DNA from: Bacteroidales bacterium
GTDB lineage: Bacteria > Bacteroidota > Bacteroidia > Bacteroidales > UBA932
Length of the DNA stretch: 64,000 nucleotides
Direction: 5' to 3'
NCBI GenBank assembly: GCA_028686425.1
Contig: JAQUBZ010000006.1
Location: forward strand, 1 to 64,000
Shown piece by piece: positions 45,671 through 54,293 of the stretch (its first letter is position 1; each line of letters begins with the position of its first letter). The position numbers were made by a program, and so were the translations under genes. The notes under the pieces are model-generated. The model did not search any database. It was not told the origin of the DNA and saw only the letters and a program-made list of their open reading frames with translations.

Positions 45671-46687
45671 TTAAAGACTTAAATAAATTTGCCCTTTACT
45701 GTTTCTTTTGTGATGTATTTCCATCGATTTACAGAAAATATCGAGGATATTGTCGAGAGAAAGATTGCTCAAATTGCCCGTAAATGAAAATTTATTTATT
45801 TTCCTGTCTGAAACGACAAATTCCACCATGTAGTAATCTTCAATTTTTTCGAGAACATATTCCATTTCCTTTTCTCTGAAATCAAACCAATTGTTCACAA
45901 AATTATCGGATTGATAGAACGACTCAGGAATGGGCGCTGTTGAATACTGCATCAGACTGTCTATTGTAATAGACTCTCCCTCAACCATCTGCACATCATT
46001 ACCAATGATATTGAGTGCAGGTATGTCAATACTTACGCTGCCTTGCGTAAGAGTAAGGTCGAAACTCTTTGCCTCGTAGTCGGAATGGACATAAAACGAT
46101 GTGCCGGTAACCGTCACTATAATATTATTGTCCGTCCTGATGTGCATCGGCAGAGACGGATTCCTGACAACATCAAAATATGTCTCCCCCTTTATGTACA
46201 AATCCCTGTCGGTTTCACCGTAATTTTCAGACACATACACTGTTGTATTTTCATTGAGAAACACACGCGAATTATCGGGCAGTCTGTAGAACAATGTCTC
46301 CTGAGAGTCATTCGAAATCACGGAATAACTCATCATATTGAATGTCATTTTCTCTATAACAGGCTTATTGTCAATATATTGATGATACAAAACAAAAAAT
46401 AGTGCGATAGCGGCTGCCACTCCGGCAAGAGATATACCGAATCTTGCGAATATTTTTCTCCCCCTCTTCTCTCTATTGAGATATTTTACGGCAAACAGAT
46501 TATATTCAGTTGCTTCCTGTACACTCTCTTTGTCATCAACCATCGCAGTAATCATGGTCATATCGTTATACAAACGATAATAATAATCACTGTTGGCTTT
46601 TGAACGGGACATCCACTTCTGCAAGGCAACACGTTCAGATGGAGAGGCTTCTCCCTGAATACATCTTATGATAGTTTCTTTTTTCAT
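45671..46687 (-). CDS. FecR-type anti-sigma factor
   Basis: An inner-membrane regulator of 338 residues. It has a short cytoplasmic N-terminal sigma-binding part (to ~80), one membrane helix (about 86-104; LAGVAAAIALFFVLYHQYI), a periplasmic FecR domain (RLPDNSRVFLNENTTVYVSE; VTVTGTSFYVHSDY) and a C-terminal STN-like/DUF4974 region (KFSFTGNLSNLSLDNILDIF) that would meet the STN domain of SusC. It lies 44 bases behind the sigma gene. Confidence 0.93.
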   Translation of the reverse strand: MKKETIIRCIQGEASPSERVALQKWMSRSKANSDYYYRLYNDMTMITAMVDDKESVQEATEYNLFAVKYLNREKRGRKIFARFGISLAGVAAAIALFFVLYHQYIDNKPVIEKMTFNMMSYSVISNDSQETLFYRLPDNSRVFLNENTTVYVSENYGETDRDLYIKGETYFDVVRNPSLPMHIRTDNNIIVTVTGTSFYVHSDYEAKSFDLTLTQGSVSIDIPALNIIGNDVQMVEGESITIDSLMQYSTAPIPESFYQSDNFVNNWFDFREKEMEYVLEKIEDYYMVEFVVSDRKINKFSFTGNLSNLSLDNILDIFCKSMEIHHKRNSKGQIYLSL

Positions 46688-46731
46688 TTAATATACAGAA
46701 TACAAATAAACAAGCCCGATTACTAAAAAAT

Positions 46732-47265
46732 TTACAGCAAAGACTCCACTTTTTTTCTAAGAATTCTCAATGCCACCATCATTCTATACTCCACTGTCTT
46801 GACATTGATATTCAATTTTTGTGCTATCTGCTTGTTCGTCAATTGGTTTTTTTTCTTTAACAAAAATACTTCCTGCTGTTTTACGGGCAATTGGGCAACA
46901 TATTCGGCCACTTTACGCCAATAGTCATTTTCAAACATATTCTGCATATACTCACTGTCAAGAGCTTTGCAACTGTCCTCAAACTCCCTGGAGATTTTCT
47001 TTTTTCTCAAATAATTTATCGAATTGTTTCTTGCTATACGCAATACATAAGACTTGCACCCCTTCTCGGGATAGAGTTTTTCTCTTGAACTCCACAATGC
47101 GAAGAAAGATTCCTGTGCAATATCTCTTGCATCCTCACCTGAAAAGACATACCCCCGGACAAAGGAGAATACAGGCTTAAAAAAAACTGTATAAAATTTT
47201 TTAAAAGCTTCCGTATCCCCCTCTTTTATCCTTTTGGTAAGTTCTATTTCAGCTTGATCGATCAT
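46732..47265 (-). CDS. ECF-type RNA polymerase sigma factor (Bacteroidales SusCD regulator type)
   Basis: A 177-residue sigma factor. Region 2 has FSGEDARDIAQESFFALW, and region 4 is LPVKQQEVFLLKKKNQLTNK, then QIAQKLNINVKTVEYRM as the helix-turn-helix. Region 3 is absent, as in ECF factors. Paired with FecR and an STN-type SusC, it should activate the locus on substrate sensing. It begins 33 bases after the S46 peptidase stop, so read-through from the upstream operon is possible. No consensus promoter was seen in that gap. Confidence 0.94.
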   Translation of the reverse strand: MIDQAEIELTKRIKEGDTEAFKKFYTVFFKPVFSFVRGYVFSGEDARDIAQESFFALWSSREKLYPEKGCKSYVLRIARNNSINYLRKKKISREFEDSCKALDSEYMQNMFENDYWRKVAEYVAQLPVKQQEVFLLKKKNQLTNKQIAQKLNINVKTVEYRMMVALRILRKKVESLL

Positions 47266-47298
47266 TATGTAATAACACTACAACAATGTCAAAAGCAG

Positions 47299-49464
47299 TT
47301 ATTCACTAAAAATTTCATCAATAATATAATTCATGCCGGCATATTTGTCGAGAATCCACATCACATAACGAATATCGACACAAATACATTTGTTCATTCC
47401 GGTATCGAAATATGTATCTCCGGCCAGCGACTCTTTGTTACCGTCAAAAGCCAATCCCACCAACTCTCCTTTACCGTTCATTACGGGGCTTCCCGAATTT
47501 CCGCCGGTAATATCATTGTCGGTGATAAAGTTGACTGTCATATTGCCTGTGCTCTTATCTGCCCATTTCCCCCAATCTGCCTTCTGATACAACTCTATCA
47601 ATTCAGGCTTAAGATTGAAAATATATTCATCGGGGTTGTATTTTTCCAGAATCCCCCTCGCAGTACTCTTTTCAAGACGAATGACACCGTCGTTGGGATA
47701 AAGAGGACCTACTGTTCCGTACGTCAGCCGCATCGTAGAGTTGGCATCCGGATATTGAGGTATATTTTTGTCCAATCGCATGAAATACAACGCATCCTTG
47801 TAAAGTTTCTCAAGGTGATCGATACTGACCCCTTTTTCCAACTCTTTTTTGGTCTGATTGAAATCCAGCATCCTTGTGGACCATTTCACTTTAATCAGCG
47901 GATCTTCCGTGTATTCGGCAAGAGTGTGTTTTTCGGAGATAAACTTGTTCAAAGACTCTTCACTTCTGAAGATGGAACTGTTCCAAATATTTTCAGCCAC
48001 TTTATAGGTGTCGCCATCATATTTTTTATACATATCCATCAGAAAATCGCCCCAGAAAGAGGTGTCCACGTGTGCATAGAACTGTCTCAGGGCAAGATCC
48101 ATCAGATCTTTTTCGACATTCAGGTCTATTTCCGAAAGGGCTCCGGCAAGTTGGGACATGAATGTCTTGTTGTCCGAAAGGACAAAAGGTCCGGCCGATT
48201 TCTTGGCTGCCTCCTTTGCAAAACGGTCCGTAGTATTGAGCACTTTGGCCATTCTCATACCTCTGACCATGGTTTCGCGGTAATAGCCGATTTGAGCCTC
48301 AATCGGAGAGATTTCTTCATATTTGGTCTTAAGATCCTTTAAAAGTGTCCCCCATTTGGCCTTGCGTTCAGGATCCGCATCAATCCACTGCTGTAACTCT
48401 TTCTCCTGAACTCTCTTTTTATCCGCAACCTTGAATCTGCCATAGCAATAGACTTCCCCTTCGCGAATTTCCTGAACATTGGTAAGGCCGAAATAGTAAT
48501 CTGCATATTTGAGTCTGTATTTCGGATCTTTGTTCATCCAACCGTCAATCACCTTCATCTGCTCTTTCTCCATAGTTGCCTGAATAGGGTTGGCTACTTT
48601 TTCGATAAATGAGACATTGTAAGATGAAGCGTATCTGTTGGTACGGCCGGGATAGCCCATTACCATTGTAAAATCTCCGGTGTTCACCCCTTCAGTCGAA
48701 ACCTTGAGAATCCTTTTCGGATGCAAAGGCACATTTTGAGGAGAATAACTTGCAGGAGAGCCGTCAGGAGCGGTATAAATTCTGTAAATGGCAAAATCCC
48801 CCTTATGCTGAGGCCACTCCCAATTATCCACTTCGGCTCCATAAGAAGCAATGCATACAGGAGGGGCGGCTACAAGTCTTACATCTTTATATACCTCATA
48901 CAAAGCCATATAATACTTATTTCCACTCCACATTGAGGCACAGGATACTTCTCCCTGCCCCAAATATTTTTGTTGATATCTGCCTTCAATGATGCTATAC
49001 ACCTTGCGCATACCGAATACTTTTCCTTCAGGTTTGATGGAATCTTTCAGAATCTGAACTTCATGGGTCACATCAATCACTTTTTTAAGGAAATATATTC
49101 CATCTCCCTTAACGGGAAGCTCTTGTGAACGGTTCATAGCCCAAAATCCGTCTTCAAGATAATTATGTTCGGGAGTACTCAGCGAATGAACGTCCGAATA
49201 GGCACAGTGGTGATTGGTAATCATCAATCCGTCATGGGAAATCATACTTCCGGAGCATCCGAAAGCGAGAGATACGACAGCATCGCTTATCGAACTTGCG
49301 TTCTCGTCATACAGTACATTCGCATCCAATTGTAATCCTTTTTCCTGCATTTTAACAGCTAAACCTTTCTCTATCAAGTTTACAAGCCACATGCCCTCAT
49401 CGGCAGTCATCATGGCGGGAGCAAAAAGGATAAGCCCGGCCATGAGCATTGATTTTAATTTCAT
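47299..49464 (-). CDS. S46 family dipeptidyl-peptidase, DPP7-like
   Basis: A secreted serine exopeptidase of 721 residues that removes dipeptides from peptide N-termini. It has a signal peptide (MKLKSMLMAGLILFAPAMMT), the catalytic His region ITNHHCAYSD (H85 by family numbering) and the catalytic Ser (TGGNSGSPV, S657). The residue 18 after the serine is Gly675 (FDGN). At the equivalent position P. gingivalis DPP7 has Gly and DPP11 has Arg (FDRN), so a preference for hydrophobic rather than acidic P1 residues is expected. The start codon shares one base with the stop of the Fe-S gene (TAATG). Confidence 0.9.
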   Translation of the reverse strand: MKLKSMLMAGLILFAPAMMTADEGMWLVNLIEKGLAVKMQEKGLQLDANVLYDENASSISDAVVSLAFGCSGSMISHDGLMITNHHCAYSDVHSLSTPEHNYLEDGFWAMNRSQELPVKGDGIYFLKKVIDVTHEVQILKDSIKPEGKVFGMRKVYSIIEGRYQQKYLGQGEVSCASMWSGNKYYMALYEVYKDVRLVAAPPVCIASYGAEVDNWEWPQHKGDFAIYRIYTAPDGSPASYSPQNVPLHPKRILKVSTEGVNTGDFTMVMGYPGRTNRYASSYNVSFIEKVANPIQATMEKEQMKVIDGWMNKDPKYRLKYADYYFGLTNVQEIREGEVYCYGRFKVADKKRVQEKELQQWIDADPERKAKWGTLLKDLKTKYEEISPIEAQIGYYRETMVRGMRMAKVLNTTDRFAKEAAKKSAGPFVLSDNKTFMSQLAGALSEIDLNVEKDLMDLALRQFYAHVDTSFWGDFLMDMYKKYDGDTYKVAENIWNSSIFRSEESLNKFISEKHTLAEYTEDPLIKVKWSTRMLDFNQTKKELEKGVSIDHLEKLYKDALYFMRLDKNIPQYPDANSTMRLTYGTVGPLYPNDGVIRLEKSTARGILEKYNPDEYIFNLKPELIELYQKADWGKWADKSTGNMTVNFITDNDITGGNSGSPVMNGKGELVGLAFDGNKESLAGDTYFDTGMNKCICVDIRYVMWILDKYAGMNYIIDEIFSE

Positions 49465-51428
49465 TATCTGACAGGTTTGATTGTTCCTACTTTATCAAAA
49501 TTGAAACGGGCGGATTCTTCTTTACTGCCATCCTTGTAGGATATGTTCCATACAGGCTTGTTAATCTCTTTAAGAAGTTTCTCTCCATTTGTTATATTCT
49601 TGGCATATTTGATTTGGATTGCAGGCACATTATCCTCATTTAGCACAAGATACGTACCTATAACCCCATCCTGCTGTAACATCAGATTGCTCAGGAACGG
49701 AATATTTCTCATTATTATCGGTTTCTCGTAATTCTGATCTGCAAATTCCATAATCTCCATCGGCTGACCCGCATATTTGTCGATATTTTGCTTATATTCA
49801 GCCTCGAAAGTCTTAAACATCTTCTCAAGATAAGGGCGCATAGCCATGAACGACTCCCCTTTTTCGAGTTTCACAAATTCAAAGTCGCAAGGTATCTCTT
49901 TGGCCTCTCCACCTGCAACAGGCATCATAAGCACATCTTTTTCTACTATTTCTTCAAAGAAATCTTCGGTATAGCTCTCTTCCGGGTGCATATATATACG
50001 GACAATAAGAGGACATGCATATTCGGTCTCAATACCATAGATACGTTTGTCGGTATTGCGCAACTGAAGGCCGAGATAGTTCGGATCCATCTTGTCATAC
50101 ATCTTTTCGGTACGGATGGTAATAATCTTCACGCTGTCCACACCTGCTTCCGGAGAGCCGACCCTGAATGTTGTAGGGACAAAAATGGCCTTATTAATGG
50201 CCTCCACATCAGTTTGTGCAGGGTTATAAGTAACCACGGCTGCATGTCTCTTTACAAAAGTTTTTACACCATATACGCCGGGAACTCTTTCAAGTTTAGC
50301 TTTGAAAGCCATTGAGCTTCCATAACATTTGACAGAGGTAAGACCTGTAAGTTCAGCCTTTTCCAATACGGTTTCAGGAGCAAGCTGCTCTGTATTCCAT
50401 GTCAGGTCAATTGTAGGAAGTTCCGTCTTGTTACCGAGATAAAGGGCAATAAAGAACAGAACCACAACAATAATTGCAGGCAGATATTTTCCGCATTTGC
50501 ATTTGGTAATGGTCAAAGCTTCCTGTTTACATGCCGCAACACACTCTCCGCACAAGGTGCAATCCACATCCTTTACTTTTCCCACTTTTGAGATTTCTAT
50601 ATGATGAGGACACCTCTTCTCGCACATTCCGCAATTGTTGCATTTGTCTTCATTTTTGACAACAGTGAGCATCTGAGGATTAAGTTTGGGATGTTTGCCG
50701 GTGAGAATCTCCAAAAGATACCCCATAATGCATGCAGCTGCAAGCAGATAAAGCCATGGAACATTGATTCCGACAAGTGTAAGTATCACGAATATCAATA
50801 CAAGTCCCACAAACCACAAAGTAAATTTAAAGATGTTACTTGCAGCTCCGAGCGGACAAATATATTTGCACCAGAACATATCCACGAGTAGTGAACCGAG
50901 CACCAATACTCCGATTGCCGTCACTGCCATCCAGATGGTCAATTCGCCTTTAAAGCCGGTAGCAACAGCGTAATAAGGGTCAAAATTCTTGCAGAACAAC
51001 TCGCTTGACGACAAAGTCATGTAAAAGATAAAAAACAAGAGTGCATATTTGATGATTCTCAACACTTTATCGGCAACAGAGCCGCTCTTTATACGGATAG
51101 CGGTTATTTTCAGTTTGCGTCTGAGGCGGTAGAACAGCTCATTGACAAGTCCAAGGGGACAGATATATCCGCAGAATAATTTGCCGAAAAGTATTACTCC
51201 CAATGCAAGCACACCTCCCATCATAATCTGAACCATTGTCATACTGCAGGCCATAGAGCCGTTTACGAGATAAGTTGCAAGGGTTTCAAGACCTCCCATA
51301 GGGCAATATGCTTCAGGGTCAGATGTTTTAGTACCGAATACTTTGGTAAGGAAGATAATAATCATGATAAGTACCCCCCATTGAAGGAGGTGCTTCATCC
51401 AATTCTTTTTGATTGAATTACATTTCAT
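49464..51428 (-). CDS. Membrane 4Fe-4S protein of the NapH/CcoG type with a degenerate HMA-like domain
   Basis: A 654-residue inner-membrane redox protein. Its N-terminal helices carry two FCGYICPLG / FWCKYICPLG motifs (C86/C90; near 185-191). Two [4Fe-4S] motifs follow (CNNCGMCEKRCP, 261-272; CTLCGECVAACK, 288-299). After another helix, residues ~357-420 resemble a heavy-metal-associated domain in which the CxxC is CxxS (C366, S369). The last ~230 residues form an unassigned soluble domain. In related proteins such cores pass electrons across the membrane. Here it is enclosed by two exported peptidases, an unusual context. Confidence 0.8.
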   Translation of the reverse strand: MKCNSIKKNWMKHLLQWGVLIMIIIFLTKVFGTKTSDPEAYCPMGGLETLATYLVNGSMACSMTMVQIMMGGVLALGVILFGKLFCGYICPLGLVNELFYRLRRKLKITAIRIKSGSVADKVLRIIKYALLFFIFYMTLSSSELFCKNFDPYYAVATGFKGELTIWMAVTAIGVLVLGSLLVDMFWCKYICPLGAASNIFKFTLWFVGLVLIFVILTLVGINVPWLYLLAAACIMGYLLEILTGKHPKLNPQMLTVVKNEDKCNNCGMCEKRCPHHIEISKVGKVKDVDCTLCGECVAACKQEALTITKCKCGKYLPAIIVVVLFFIALYLGNKTELPTIDLTWNTEQLAPETVLEKAELTGLTSVKCYGSSMAFKAKLERVPGVYGVKTFVKRHAAVVTYNPAQTDVEAINKAIFVPTTFRVGSPEAGVDSVKIITIRTEKMYDKMDPNYLGLQLRNTDKRIYGIETEYACPLIVRIYMHPEESYTEDFFEEIVEKDVLMMPVAGGEAKEIPCDFEFVKLEKGESFMAMRPYLEKMFKTFEAEYKQNIDKYAGQPMEIMEFADQNYEKPIIMRNIPFLSNLMLQQDGVIGTYLVLNEDNVPAIQIKYAKNITNGEKLLKEINKPVWNISYKDGSKEESARFNFDKVGTIKPVR

Positions 51429-51435
51429 AGATCAG

Positions 51436-54276
51436 TTATTTGTTTTGTTTATATTTTTCTGAAAATACTCCGGTAAATTTGTAGTTCTTCAGTAACATTT
51501 GTGCTGCCTTCTGAACCTGTGCGGCATTTACCGATTTGATGAGTTCGAGATCATCTTCCCTGAGATCCTCGCCCCTGAGGTAAAGATCCATAACTTTCTT
51601 CTGCCAATACGAAACAGCCTTGATGCGGGTATTCTGTGTTTCGGCATTTGCCTTGATCATATATTTCAAGGTTTCACCCATTTCCTGTTGTGTAGGTCCT
51701 GTTGCGGCAAGATCTTCCACCCCTTTCTGAACTTCGGCAAGAAGTATATCCACCATTTTCGGATTGGTCTCAAAATCGACTGTAATATCGTAATATCCTC
51801 CATAATAGCTGATTATCTCTTCAGATACTCCGACATGGTATGTCCCGCCCTTTTCTTCACGTATGGAAGCTAAATATCTCCTGCTCAAAATGCTTTTCAA
51901 ATAGCTGAGAATCATGTTGTTTTCAGCGGTATATTTCATGTCGCCATGATAAATGCAGAATACAAAGGATTTCGGAATATCTCTCTCTTTCCCTTCTCTG
52001 ATAAAATCGATGTTCTTCTGATCATACCTGCAAACGGTTTTATGCTCTTTAGCTTTGCCCTTTGAGGTTGGAAGAGAACCTATGTACTTCTCAACCATCT
52101 GTTGAACTTCCTCTTTAGGCATCGTTCCGGAGATAAAGAATATATAATCTTTCATGTTGCCGAACTGTTTGTCAAAGATTGCACGAGCTGCATCGACTGT
52201 GATTCTGTCGCAGGTGGCAATATCGACACTTGTCTCCCAAGGGTGATACCCGTATAGTGCTCGTGAACATGTATCGAGGTATTTTTCGCGTTCGGAAGTC
52301 TTATTCTCAAGGCTCGATCTTATTCTGCCTACAAATGTATTGAATTCTTTCTCGCCGAAATTAGGCTCGGTGACGTAGAGATACAACATCGAAAGCATCT
52401 GTTCAAATTCTTTTGCAGAAGAATTTCCCGACACGGAACCGTATCTTCTTTTGATGCTTATTGCATTTCTGAAATCGTTTTTGTTGAACACTTTCTTTAT
52501 GTCTGTCTGCCTGTAATCTCTCACACCCATTCTCCCCAGATATTCATCGACAAGCATAACCTCCTGTATATCATTATGAAGAGAATATCCTGCCTTATTC
52601 CTTCCTGTAAGCATCATATCCATATTTTTCTGAGAATCGGCAGTCGGAGTCCACACTATCTTTATTCCGTTGGACAGTGTCCACTCTTCTGAACCGAAAT
52701 AGCCGAGTTGCTTTGTTTTAGTGATTTTACTGCCGGCAAGATTGTCTATTTTCAGCCCTGAAGCATCTTTGGTTTTGAGAGAGAATGGTCCGACATTGCT
52801 CTTTTGAACCTCTTCGATAGCGGCAAGCGACTGCTCGACAGAAGGGGCTATACTCTTCTTATCATCATTCATCGAATAGATTACAATTTTCTCGGCATTC
52901 GTAATCATATAAGGTACTAAATCATTTACATCTTCAAGAGTTATCGAATCATATATTTCGCGATAGATCTTCTGCTGTTCAAAAGGGTCCATATAAGGGA
53001 CACCGGCAGTGAAGTGATTGATATAGGATTCGACAAACATATTGTTTGTAATATCATCCTCCTTTACATCAATGTGCATTCTGTATTTTTTGTAGTACTG
53101 TGCTTTTGAAATCTCAAACTCTTCTTCAGTGAAACCATATTGTTCAACTCTCTTAAATTCCGTAAAAATGGCTTTCAGATTATCTATGAGCTTGTTTTCA
53201 TCTTTAGGAGTTGTGGTAATCAGAGTAGTATTGCGACATTGTGACAATGCTCCGTTGACGGCAACGGCCGATTTTAAAGGGTATTCGTCACAATCCTTGA
53301 TAAGTTCAAATCTGTTTGACAATATATTTGTAAAAATGCTCCTTGCAAACTGCTGTTTGTACGATGAGCTTTTTTTCAATTCCTCCTGCGAAGGATAAGG
53401 CTGTTTGAGAAGCACCTTGGTGGTGACGTATGCTATTTCGGAGTCGGTGGTGACGGCCACAATCGGCTCTTTCTGATACGGAATGTCATAAAATTCCTTT
53501 TTTGCCCCATTCTCCACTTTCGGCAAATCGGACAAAATCCTCTTTACTTTGGCCTCCATCTTATTGACATCGAAATCTCCCACTATAATAACAGCCTGCA
53601 TATCAGGTCTATACCATTTATGATAGAAGTCAATCAAGGTCTGACGCTCAAAATTGTTGATGATGTTGAAATCCCCTATGACTGTCCTGTGGGAATATTT
53701 AGAGCCGAGATATGCCAGCGAATCCTGTTTGTCCTGCATACGGGAACGAGGATCGTCTCCCCTGCGCCACTCTTCGCGGATTACACCTCTTTCAGCCTCA
53801 ATCTGATCCGGTTCGCACAAGATGTAGTATGACCAGTCGTGCAAAATCAGAATCACCGAATCGACAAAACTGTCTCTCGTCAGAGGGATGTTGGACATAT
53901 TATACACAGTCCTCAGACGTGATGTATAGGCATTGACATTTGCACCGAATTTGACACCGTTTTTGGAGAGGTAATTAAGCATCTCCTTGTCAGGAAAATG
54001 TTTAAGCCCGTTAAAAGCCAGATGCTCAAGAAAATGAGCGAGACCGTTCTGGTTATCTTCCTCCTGCATCGCCCCCACATTGTTGGCAATGAAGAAATCG
54101 GCCCTGTTCTTGGGGTTTTCATTGTGACGTATATAATAAGTCAACCCGTTTTCAAGGGTTCCCACCCTGACCTGAGGATCAAGCGGAATAATTTCGGGAT
54201 AGGATGCGTTCTGACAAAAAACAGAACTTGTCGCAAATAATAGGAACAGCGACAACACTAAGGATAGTTTTTTCAT
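51436..54276 (-). CDS. M16 family zinc metalloprotease (pitrilysin/PqqL-like), exported
   Basis: A 946-residue double-unit M16 peptidase with signal peptide (MKKLSLVLSLFLLFATSSVF, then C). The active half has the inverted zinc motif HFLEH (H81, E84, H85), with a third ligand expected in EAERGVIREEW near residue 160. The C-terminal half resembles a second, inactive M16 unit. The family includes periplasmic peptidases that finish degradation of imported peptides. Gaps of 17 and 7 bases to its neighbours support an operon. Confidence 0.92.
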   Translation of the reverse strand: MKKLSLVLSLFLLFATSSVFCQNASYPEIIPLDPQVRVGTLENGLTYYIRHNENPKNRADFFIANNVGAMQEEDNQNGLAHFLEHLAFNGLKHFPDKEMLNYLSKNGVKFGANVNAYTSRLRTVYNMSNIPLTRDSFVDSVILILHDWSYYILCEPDQIEAERGVIREEWRRGDDPRSRMQDKQDSLAYLGSKYSHRTVIGDFNIINNFERQTLIDFYHKWYRPDMQAVIIVGDFDVNKMEAKVKRILSDLPKVENGAKKEFYDIPYQKEPIVAVTTDSEIAYVTTKVLLKQPYPSQEELKKSSSYKQQFARSIFTNILSNRFELIKDCDEYPLKSAVAVNGALSQCRNTTLITTTPKDENKLIDNLKAIFTEFKRVEQYGFTEEEFEISKAQYYKKYRMHIDVKEDDITNNMFVESYINHFTAGVPYMDPFEQQKIYREIYDSITLEDVNDLVPYMITNAEKIVIYSMNDDKKSIAPSVEQSLAAIEEVQKSNVGPFSLKTKDASGLKIDNLAGSKITKTKQLGYFGSEEWTLSNGIKIVWTPTADSQKNMDMMLTGRNKAGYSLHNDIQEVMLVDEYLGRMGVRDYRQTDIKKVFNKNDFRNAISIKRRYGSVSGNSSAKEFEQMLSMLYLYVTEPNFGEKEFNTFVGRIRSSLENKTSEREKYLDTCSRALYGYHPWETSVDIATCDRITVDAARAIFDKQFGNMKDYIFFISGTMPKEEVQQMVEKYIGSLPTSKGKAKEHKTVCRYDQKNIDFIREGKERDIPKSFVFCIYHGDMKYTAENNMILSYLKSILSRRYLASIREEKGGTYHVGVSEEIISYYGGYYDITVDFETNPKMVDILLAEVQKGVEDLAATGPTQQEMGETLKYMIKANAETQNTRIKAVSYWQKKVMDLYLRGEDLREDDLELIKSVNAAQVQKAAQMLLKNYKFTGVFSEKYKQNK

Positions 54277-54293
54277 ATTTTATAAATTGCTCG

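Noticed and set aside
31391-47265. Calling the double SusCD locus a polysaccharide utilization locus
   Set aside because: No glycoside hydrolase, polysaccharide lyase or sugar kinase is present. The nearest GH18 gene is 15 kb away behind another operon and a terminator.
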